Source of the DNA: Paracoccaceae bacterium
GTDB taxonomy: Bacteria; Pseudomonadota; Alphaproteobacteria; Rhodobacterales; Rhodobacteraceae
Length of the DNA: 8,027 bases
Direction of reading: 5' to 3'
NCBI GenBank assembly: GCA_009922885.1
Contig: RFUP01000092.1
Location: 1 to 8,027 of the forward strand
In this document: in pieces, positions 1-6,880 of the stretch
How positions within the stretch are numbered: the first letter of the stretch is position 1
Layout of the letters: the number at the start of each line of letters is the position of its first letter
Notes under the pieces: generated by a model
What the model was told of the DNA's origin: nothing
Database searches by the model: none
What the model saw: only the letters and a program-made list of their open reading frames with translations
Translations under genes and position numbers: made by a program

Positions 1-24
1 CTGACGCGCGACGCGCTTTAAGCG

Positions 25-2040
<2,016 letters not shown>

Positions 2041-2077
2041 GGGATTTCGGGGAGTTTGCCTTGTTCGCTAATGCGGG

Positions 2078-2106
2078 CGCATAGCATGACGGCGGGCATA
2101 ACTCAA
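2078..2106 (-). promoter_or_regulatory. Candidate sigma-70 promoter for ygiQ
   Basis: Read on the minus strand, TTGAGT (2106-2101) and TATGCG (2083-2078) are separated by exactly 17 bases. This would start transcription near 2071 and give a leader of about 30 bases before the ygiQ ATG at 2040. The -35 box matches the consensus at four of six positions and the -10 at three of six. A prediction from sequence only. Confidence 0.38.
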
Positions 2107-2121
2107 CGAGAACCCAGAACA

Positions 2122-2141
2122 CGCTCCAGTGATGGTGAGCG
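2122..2141 (-). terminator. Weak hairpin directly after the Ldh_2 stop codon
   Basis: Immediately after the TAA of the oxidoreductase gene, the minus strand reads CGCTC and, 10 bases later, GAGCG. The 5-bp stem can extend by two pairs (CA/TG) across a two-base bulge. It is followed by TGTTCT rather than a clean U tract, so it is at best a weak intrinsic terminator. Its position at the end of the gene and upstream of the ygiQ promoter candidate is the main support. Confidence 0.25.
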
Positions 2142-3119
2142 TTAGCCGGCCAATGCCTCCAACTGCGCCACCAATGCCTCGGGCACGTCCACGACTTCCA
2201 TCACCGCCTTGCGCTGACCGGGGATTCGGCCCGCGCCATCCGCCATCACAGCCTCGGCCAAACGGGCCAAGCGCTCGAAGAAGGTAGGCTCGGTGCCCGG
2301 ATCGATGAGGATGTAGAACTGCCCCAGATCATGCGGCGCGCCTTCCGGCGCTTTCAGGGGCTTCACATCTTGGCTCAAGGTCGATCCGGTCATCGCGGCG
2401 GCCAGAAGTTCGGCCATCAGCCCGAAGCCCCAGCCTTTGTAGCCCCCCGCACTGGCCAGAGATCCGGCAAGGGCGGCTTCTGGATCGGTCGTGGGCTTGC
2501 CTTCGGCGTCGAGCGCCCAGCCCAAGGGAATCTTCTCGCCTGCGGCCTTGGCCATGGTGATCTTGCCCAAGGCAACCGCCGTGGTCGATTGATCGAAAGA
2601 CATTGCCAGCCCACCTGCCCCATCGGGCACCGCGAAGGCCACGGGATTGGTGCCGATCACTCGCCGCTTACCCCCCGGAGGGGCAACGATGGGCGAGGCG
2701 TTGGTGGCCCCGAAACACAAAACCCCGGCCTGCGCCGCCTGTTCAGTGAAATACCCAAGCGCCGTGCAAGTATGGGCATGCGAAACCGCAAGCACCGCCG
2801 TGCCACATTCCCGCGCGGCCGCCAGCGCCTCCGGCAAGGCACGCGCAAAAGCCGTTTGAGCAAAGCCGAACCGCGCATCAACACGCACTGTGCCGGGGCG
2901 CGGGCGCGTCACCTCGGGTTCGGCACGGCCATCCACGCGGCCAGAGGTCAATTGCTGGCAATAGCTTTCAAGATAGTAGAGCCCGCAAATCCGGTTACCG
3001 CGCGCTTCCGCCCAAGCCACGGCGCGCGCCAGATCGACAGCTTGCGCCGGAGCGGCCCCATGGCGCTCCAACGCGGCGCGGGACTTGGCTTCGATTGTAG
3101 AAATGGCGATCTGCGGCAT
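2142..3119 (-). CDS. Ldh_2 family NAD(P)-dependent oxidoreductase (malate/L-lactate dehydrogenase fold) with altered active-site motif
   Basis: A 325-residue member of the family that includes malate, sulfolactate and ureidoglycolate dehydrogenases, 2,3-diketogulonate reductase and piperideine-2-carboxylate/pyrroline-2-carboxylate reductase (DpkA). Members reduce 2-oxo acids or cyclic imino acids with NAD(P)H. Family blocks visible are RVDARFGFAQ (79-88), GTNPVAFAVP (156-165), the MSFDQST block with Asp176, and GGYKGWGFGLMAELLAA (225-241). By comparison with DpkA as I remember it, the segment ARGNRICGLYYLESY aligns without gaps to the usual DGSHSHGIFRIPGY, so the conserved His and Arg become Cys45 and Tyr49. 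The later SNHFGAAGYY-type block reads SHAHTCTALGYF (113-124). The substrate cannot be named. An upstream in-frame start exists at 3191 but would overlap the RTX gene; the ATG at 3119 has a good ribosome site and begins where family members begin. The family is secure, the specificity unknown. Confidence 0.9.
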   Translation of the reverse strand: MPQIAISTIEAKSRAALERHGAAPAQAVDLARAVAWAEARGNRICGLYYLESYCQQLTSGRVDGRAEPEVTRPRPGTVRVDARFGFAQTAFARALPEALAAARECGTAVLAVSHAHTCTALGYFTEQAAQAGVLCFGATNASPIVAPPGGKRRVIGTNPVAFAVPDGAGGLAMSFDQSTTAVALGKITMAKAAGEKIPLGWALDAEGKPTTDPEAALAGSLASAGGYKGWGFGLMAELLAAAMTGSTLSQDVKPLKAPEGAPHDLGQFYILIDPGTEPTFFERLARLAEAVMADGAGRIPGQRKAVMEVVDVPEALVAQLEALAG

Positions 3120-3126
3120 ATGGTTG

Positions 3127-3131
3127 CTCCC
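3127..3131 (-). promoter_or_regulatory. Ribosome binding site fixing the Ldh_2 start
   Basis: GGGAG on the minus strand lies 7 bases before the ATG at 3119. It decides in favour of this start over the in-frame upstream start at 3191, which would add 24 residues unlike the family and overlap the preceding gene's stop. Confidence 0.75.
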
Positions 3132-3140
3132 TTTTGCCGC

Positions 3141-3169
3141 AGACTGCGCCGAATGAGGCGGAGCGTCAA
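3141..3169 (-). promoter_or_regulatory. Candidate promoter for the Ldh_2 gene
   Basis: In the 55-base gap after the RTX stop codon, the minus strand has TTGACG (3169-3164), five of six to the -35 consensus, then 17 bases, then CAGTCT (3146-3141), a poor -10. Initiation would fall near 3134, just upstream of the ribosome site. The same TTGACGC box with a 17-base spacer appears before lolC. Read-through from the RTX gene is also possible. Confidence 0.38.
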
Positions 3170-3174
3170 ACAGT

Positions 3175-4239
3175 CTAGCCGCGCTCGACAAAGCTGATGA
3201 GCGCGTCCGGGAGAGCCGCAGGGGTTTGGACAGTAGCCAACTGAATTATTGCGCCATTCGAAAGAGTGATCCTGACGCCCGTGTCCGTGACCGTCTGGTT
3301 TGCGACTGACAGGGTTGCGCCCGCATCCGTCTCGATGACCAGTTGGTCGACGGTCTCGTCGAAATCGGTGATGATAACGGTGCCAACCAGTTGGTTCTGC
3401 ACCACAAAAGTATCCGACCCATCGCCACCCGTGGCCAGATCGCCAAGGCCGAGATAGAGGCGGTCATTGCCAGCACCGCCCTGAAGCTCGTCTTGCACTT
3501 CGTCATCCGGGCCCGTCGGGCCGTGGCCATAGAGCACATCCGATCCGTCGCCGCCCGTCAGCGTATCGGCATCCGCGCCCCCGATCAGGGTATCTTCGCC
3601 CGCAAAGCCCGCAAGAGCGTCGGCTCCGGCACCGCCATCAAGACTGTCATTGCCAGCATCCTCGGAACCGCCCGAAAGCACATCCGCACCAGCCCCGCCC
3701 ACGAGCGTATCCGAACCGGCATTGCCTTCGAGGGTGTCATTGCCGTCGCCGCCATCGAGAGCGTCCGCGCCCAGACCGCCCGAGAGACTATCCGCCCCCA
3801 AGCCGCCAGAAAGGCTGTCATCGCCATCGCCACCGAGCAGAGTGTCGATCCCGTCGCCGCCAATCAGCGTGTCATTCTCGGTGCCGCCATCAAGGCGGTC
3901 ATCGCCGTCGCCCGCGTCGAGGGAGTCGGTGCCTGCATTGCCGTTAAGATTATCATTCCCGAGGCCACCCAGAACCGTATCCGCGCCCGTGCCACCTTGC
4001 AGGCTGTCATCGCCCTCGCCGCCATCGATGCTGTCATCGCCGTCGCTGGCCTGAATGGTGTCATTGCCGGCAAGACCCGTGATGATGTCATTCCCGAGCG
4101 TGCCCGTCAGGCTATCGTCGCCCTCGGTGCCTATCAATTCTTCAGGCGTTTCTTCGATCGTGGCATCTTGGCCACTACCGATCACACCCAGAAGCGCAGG
4201 CATCAGGCCAAAAACCAGAACAACCAACTCGGGAATCAT
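3175..4239 (-). CDS. RTX-type calcium-binding nonapeptide-repeat protein with N-terminal hydrophobic segment
   Basis: A 354-residue, strongly acidic protein expected to fold as a calcium-loaded parallel beta-roll outside the cytoplasm. Residues about 5-21 (LVVLVFGLMPALLGVIG) form a single hydrophobic segment, followed by an acidic linker to about residue 35. Residues 36-236 are 22 contiguous GGxGxDxL-type repeats, one with a three-residue insertion (189-200). After a 16-residue irregular loop (237-252) come one more standard repeat and a GGDGSDTF-type unit. The C-terminal 75 residues start with a FVVQ...VIITDFDETVDQLVI block, the usual capping segment after RTX repeats. The start at 4239 is chosen because GAGGA lies 7 bases upstream; a TTG at 4275 would add 12 residues and has no such site. 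No enzymatic domain is present. It could be an anchored surface or periplasmic protein or a type I secretion substrate; no secretion genes are in the window. The repeat class is certain, the role unknown. Confidence 0.9.
   Translation of the reverse strand: MIPELVVLVFGLMPALLGVIGSGQDATIEETPEELIGTEGDDSLTGTLGNDIITGLAGNDTIQASDGDDSIDGGEGDDSLQGGTGADTVLGGLGNDNLNGNAGTDSLDAGDGDDRLDGGTENDTLIGGDGIDTLLGGDGDDSLSGGLGADSLSGGLGADALDGGDGNDTLEGNAGSDTLVGGAGADVLSGGSEDAGNDSLDGGAGADALAGFAGEDTLIGGADADTLTGGDGSDVLYGHGPTGPDDEVQDELQGGAGNDRLYLGLGDLATGGDGSDTFVVQNQLVGTVIITDFDETVDQLVIETDAGATLSVANQTVTDTGVRITLSNGAIIQLATVQTPAALPDALISFVERG
3532..4134 (-). repeat. Coding tandem array of 22 RTX units (27-bp period)
   Basis: Twenty-two head-to-tail units of 27 bp encode nonapeptides of the pattern xGGxGxDxL, in phase with the reading frame. 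Unit 18 (3640-3675) is 36 bp, the only length change inside the block. Neighbouring units differ at many synonymous positions. For example units 13 (3784-3810) and 14 (3757-3783) share eight of nine residues but differ at several codon third positions. The array is therefore old and held by selection on the protein, not a recent slippage product. Confidence 0.9.
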
Positions 4240-4246
4240 AACGCTT

Positions 4247-4251
4247 TCCTC
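4247..4251 (-). promoter_or_regulatory. Ribosome binding site fixing the RTX protein start
   Basis: GAGGA on the minus strand is 7 bases before the ATG at 4239. It favours this start over the in-frame TTG at 4275. With the shorter form the N terminus begins MIPEL, with no positive charge before the hydrophobic segment. Confidence 0.7.
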
Positions 4252-4304
4252 ACGAACGAAGGCCGATAATCGCAAAGCATAGCTTGCAAATAAAGCACCA
4301 ATAA

Positions 4305-4320
4305 GGAAACAACGCGTTCC
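4305..4320 (-). terminator. Weak hairpin after lolD
   Basis: Seven bases after the lolD stop, the minus strand reads GGAACGCGTTGTTTCC. It can fold as GGAA/TTCC plus a C-G pair across a one-base bulge, and is followed by the T-rich TTATTGGTGCTTTATTT. The stem is short and the T tract interrupted, so termination between lolD and the RTX gene is possible but weakly supported. Confidence 0.25.
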
Positions 4321-4326
4321 GGATTT

Positions 4327-5010
4327 CTACCCTGCGGAGAGTTGGCCTTGATCCAGACGCAGGATGCGATCCATCCGCGCCGCCAATTCGAGATTATGTG
4401 TGGCGATGAGCGCCGCAAGCCCTGTGCTTCGTGCCAAATCCAAGAGTGCCGCAAAAACCGTTTCTGAAGTGGCGGGGTCGAGATTGCCCGTAGGCTCATC
4501 GGCCAGAAGAAGCTGAGGCTCATTGGCCAAGGCGCGGCAGAAGGCGACGCGCTGTTGCTCGCCCCCCGAAAGCGCCGCCGGGCGATGATCGGCCCGCGCG
4601 CCCACGCCCACCGTTGCCAGAAGATGCGCCGCGCGCAGCTCTGCCTTATCGCGCGGCACCCCGTTGGCGAGTTGCGGCAGGATGATGTTTTCGAGTGCCG
4701 TGAACTCGGGTAGCAAATGGTGGAACTGGTAGATAAACCCCACCTCCGAGCGCCGCACCGCCGTGCGCTTGCGGTCGGATTGGCCGGTCATCTCTTGTCC
4801 ACCGATCATCACCCGGCCCGCGTCTGCCGTATCGAGAAGCCCCGCGATATGCAGAAGCGTGGATTTCCCGGCACCGGAAGGCGCCACCAGCGCCACGATC
4901 TCGCCGGGTTCAACCCGCAGCGACACCCCCCGCAACACCTGCACGGCATTGGGTTTGCCCGTGTTGTAGGTTTTCTGGATTCCGTCGAGCAGAAGGGCCG
5001 GATCACTCAT
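4327..5010 (-). CDS. lolD: Lipoprotein-releasing ABC transporter ATP-binding protein LolD
   Basis: Cytoplasmic ATPase of the Lol complex, which powers release of outer-membrane lipoproteins from the inner membrane to the carrier LolA. The 227-residue product has the full ABC set: Walker A APSGAGKST (43-51), Q-loop Gln95 within YQFHHLLPEFTALEN, a block diagnostic for LolD, signature LSGGEQQR (148-155), Walker B LLLADEP (167-173) and switch His205. The first Walker A glycine is alanine (Ala43), which I believe is common in alphaproteobacterial LolD and leaves the essential GKS intact. The start ATG lies inside the end of lolC, with an 8-bp overlap and GGAGG 9 bases upstream, so translation is probably coupled to lolC. 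Length is normal for the family. Confidence 0.95.
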   Translation of the reverse strand: MSDPALLLDGIQKTYNTGKPNAVQVLRGVSLRVEPGEIVALVAPSGAGKSTLLHIAGLLDTADAGRVMIGGQEMTGQSDRKRTAVRRSEVGFIYQFHHLLPEFTALENIILPQLANGVPRDKAELRAAHLLATVGVGARADHRPAALSGGEQQRVAFCRALANEPQLLLADEPTGNLDPATSETVFAALLDLARSTGLAALIATHNLELAARMDRILRLDQGQLSAG

Positions 5011-6292
5011 AGCGCAACGCCTCCACCGGGTTCATCCGCGCCGCACGGCGGGCCGGAAAAATCGTCACGAGGAAGGAAAGCCCGAGCGAGAGCACAATCG
5101 CCGAAATCACATCCGCCGCTTCGAGTTTCGCAGGCACGTTATAGATCCCGCGAATGGACGGATCCCACACCCCGCCACCTGCAAAGTAGTTCACCACGCT
5201 GAACACCTGATCGATGTAGATCGCGAAGAGGCAGCCAAGGATCACACCCGCCACCGTGCCAATCAGCCCCGTGAACGCGCCACAAATAAAGAACACCCTC
5301 AGCACCGAACCTTCCGAAAGCCCCATCGTGCGCAGGATGCCGATGTCGCGGCCCTTGTTCTTCACCAGCATGATGAGGCCCGAGACGATATTCATCGCCG
5401 CGATCAGCACGAGGATCGCCATGATGATGAACATCACATTGTCCTCGATCTCCAAAGCCCGCAGGAACCCGCCCGATGCATCGCGCCAGCTCCAAAGCTG
5501 CGCGCCATCGCCACCTGCGCGCAGAAGCGCGAGCGACAGGTCGTCGACATGGTCGGGGTCTTCTACCATGACCTCGATCTCATCCGCCGTGCCCTCGCGG
5601 TTGAAATAGCTCTGCGCCTCGGCAAAAGGCATGTAGATGCGCGTGCGGTCAATGTCCCAGCGCCCCGCCGTGAACACATAGACCACCTCATAGGCCTTCA
5701 CCCGCGGGCTGGTGCCGAAAGCGGTTTTCACCCCGTCGGGCGAGATGATGCGGATGCGCTCCCCCACCGCCACGCCCAATTCCCGCGCCACGCCCGAACC
5801 GATCGCCACGCCTTCGCCGAACCGCGCGATATCGCCAAAAGCCTCGGCCCCAATACCCACGCGCGGGATGGTCTCCAGATCCGCCTGCGCGATGCCGAAC
5901 ACCTCGATGCCCGCATTGCGGCCATTGGCATTGGCCATCACCTGCCCTTTGATCAAAGGTGCCGCACGGGTAACACCCGGCACCGCGCGGAGGCGTTCCG
6001 CCGTTGCCTCGAAATCCTGCAAACTGCGATCAATCCGCCCCGAAACAGGCTCCACCCGCCCGATGGAATAGACCGTGACATGGGCATTTGCCCCCAGAAT
6101 TGTATCGACGAATTCGGCCCGGAACCCCGAACGCACCGCAAGCGTCGCGATCAGCGCGAAAACCGCCAGCGTGATGCCGATGAGGCTGATCCACGTCATC
6201 ACGCTAACACCGCCCTCGGCCCGCTTGGCCCGCAGATAGCGCCACGCGATCATCCATTCGAAAGGGGCAAAAGGGGGTGGGCTCGATGCCAT
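5003..6292 (-). CDS. lolC: Lipoprotein-releasing ABC transporter permease, LolC/LolE type
   Basis: Inner-membrane permease of the Lol complex, acting with LolD to extract lipoproteins. The 429-residue product has the expected plan: a cytoplasmic N terminus with the FEWMIAWRYLRAKR block (11-24), membrane segment 1 (about 32-53), a large periplasmic domain (about 55-280), then three membrane segments (about 286-310, 331-360 and 393-412) and a conserved ARRAARMNPVEALRYE end. KNKGRDIGILRTMG (311-324) is the cytoplasmic coupling region that contacts LolD. Only one permease gene is present, so the complex is presumably a homodimer with LolD2, unlike the LolC/LolE heterodimer of E. coli; this is an inference from the window. 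ATG 6292 is chosen over TTG 6307 because GGAGA lies 6 bases upstream. No adjacent proS or dnaE, the neighbours I would expect in many alphaproteobacteria, is seen. Confidence 0.94.
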   Translation of the reverse strand: MASSPPPFAPFEWMIAWRYLRAKRAEGGVSVMTWISLIGITLAVFALIATLAVRSGFRAEFVDTILGANAHVTVYSIGRVEPVSGRIDRSLQDFEATAERLRAVPGVTRAAPLIKGQVMANANGRNAGIEVFGIAQADLETIPRVGIGAEAFGDIARFGEGVAIGSGVARELGVAVGERIRIISPDGVKTAFGTSPRVKAYEVVYVFTAGRWDIDRTRIYMPFAEAQSYFNREGTADEIEVMVEDPDHVDDLSLALLRAGGDGAQLWSWRDASGGFLRALEIEDNVMFIIMAILVLIAAMNIVSGLIMLVKNKGRDIGILRTMGLSEGSVLRVFFICGAFTGLIGTVAGVILGCLFAIYIDQVFSVVNYFAGGGVWDPSIRGIYNVPAKLEAADVISAIVLSLGLSFLVTIFPARRAARMNPVEALRYE

Positions 6293-6298
6293 CGCCTG

Positions 6299-6303
6299 TC
6301 TCC
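6299..6303 (-). promoter_or_regulatory. Ribosome binding site fixing the lolC start
   Basis: GGAGA on the minus strand lies 6 bases before the ATG at 6292. It supports this start rather than the in-frame TTG at 6307, which lies upstream of the GGAGA. Confidence 0.65.
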
Positions 6304-6318
6304 GCAAGGGTTGCGCGG

Positions 6319-6347
6319 ACCATGGTTATTTCCCCTCCGCGCGTCAA
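6319..6347 (-). promoter_or_regulatory. Candidate promoter for lolC-lolD
   Basis: In the divergent intergenic region, the minus strand has TTGACG (6347-6342), a 17-base spacer and CATGGT (6324-6319). The -35 is five of six to consensus, the -10 three of six. Initiation near 6312 would give a leader of about 20 bases before the lolC ATG. No equally good promoter facing ycgN was found in the same 102 bp. Confidence 0.42.
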
Positions 6348-6394
6348 GTCTTGCCCCCTTTCCAATCCCGCGGCTTCCTGCCAATCTCCGCACC

Positions 6395-6856
6395 ATGACG
6401 CGCACACTCCGCCCCCGTTTCTGGGAGACCATCCCGCTAAACCGCCTCAACACCGACGAGTGGGAGGCGCTTTGTGACGGCTGCGGCAAATGCTGCCTGA
6501 ACAAGCTCGAAGACGAGGAAACCGGCGAGGTCGTGCTCACCCGCGTCGCCTGCCGCCTCCTCGACGGGGAAAGCTGCCAATGCGCGCAATACCCGATCCG
6601 GCATCAATTCGTGCCGGAATGCATTGTGCTCTCGCCGAAAACCATCGAGAAGAACCTTTACTGGCTGCCCGAAACCTGCGCCTACAAGCTGCTCTGGAAT
6701 GAAAAACCCCTGCCCGCTTGGCACCCCTTGCGCACGGGCGATCCCGAAACCGTGCATCAGGCAGGCGTTTCCGTGCGCGGCCTCACGGTGCCCGAATTCG
6801 ATGTGCCCGACGAGGAATGGGAAGACCACATCATCGACGAGCCTCTCGGCCACTGA
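6395..6856 (+). CDS. ycgN: YcgN/YkgJ-like cysteine-cluster protein (UPF0260)
   Basis: A 153-residue soluble protein of the YcgN family, conserved in proteobacteria and of unknown function. It is recognised by CDGCGKCCLNKL (27-38), VACRLL (51-56), CQC (61-63), PEC (74-76), LPETCAYKLL (91-100) and LPAWHPLRTGD (105-115 or so), all of which I recall from E. coli YcgN, itself about this length. Nine cysteines (27, 30, 33, 34, 53, 61, 63, 76, 95) suggest a bound metal, zinc or iron-sulfur, but this is inference. There is no signal peptide or membrane segment. The frame stays open far upstream, antisense to lolC; the ATG at 6395 is chosen because it matches the family N terminus. No clear ribosome site precedes it. 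It is followed after 24 bp by the aldolase gene and may share its transcript. Confidence 0.92.
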   Translation: MTRTLRPRFWETIPLNRLNTDEWEALCDGCGKCCLNKLEDEETGEVVLTRVACRLLDGESCQCAQYPIRHQFVPECIVLSPKTIEKNLYWLPETCAYKLLWNEKPLPAWHPLRTGDPETVHQAGVSVRGLTVPEFDVPDEEWEDHIIDEPLGH

Positions 6857-6880
6857 CCTCATTTTATCAGGAGAAACCCC

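Larger units (their letters stand above)
4240..4326 (-). other. AT-richer spacer between lolD and the RTX gene
   Basis: This 87-bp gap is 39 of 87 G+C (about 45%) by my count, clearly lower than the flanking genes. It is the natural place for a promoter or regulatory site for the RTX gene. I could not find a -35/-10 pair of convincing quality on the minus strand; the best (TTTGCA, 16 bases, TATCGG) is weak. Confidence 0.4.

Noticed and set aside
3650..4054. Plus-strand frame encoding a Pro/Ser-rich repetitive protein that resembles a wall-spanning domain.
   Set aside because: The PPSRxSxPSP pattern is the reverse complement of the GGxGxDxL codons in another frame. The sense RTX frame is clearly the real one.
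3532..4134. Regular repeat spacing that could suggest a CRISPR-like or satellite array.
   Set aside because: The period is 27 bp with no spacers, is in phase with one reading frame and encodes classic RTX nonapeptides.
3343..4269. Long open frame of 308 codons on the plus strand opposite the RTX gene.
   Set aside because: It mirrors the 27-bp repeat of the RTX gene, so a stop-free antisense frame is expected. Its product is a monotonous Ala/Ile/Val repeat without a recognisable fold.
4271..4290. GCAAGC-TAT-GCTTTGC near-palindrome upstream of the RTX gene as an operator.
   Set aside because: The symmetry is imperfect (one-base bulge, three-base loop) and there is no nearby regulator gene; it could be chance in AT-richer DNA.
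4861..4887. Loss of the first Walker A glycine in LolD (APSGAGKST) as a sign of inactivity.
   Set aside because: The catalytic GKS(T), signature, Walker B and switch His are intact, and I recall APSGxGKST from other alphaproteobacterial LolD proteins.
5549..6394. In-frame upstream extension of ycgN by about 280 codons.
   Set aside because: The extension is antisense to lolC and lacks motifs, and the family protein is about 153 residues, matching a start at 6395.
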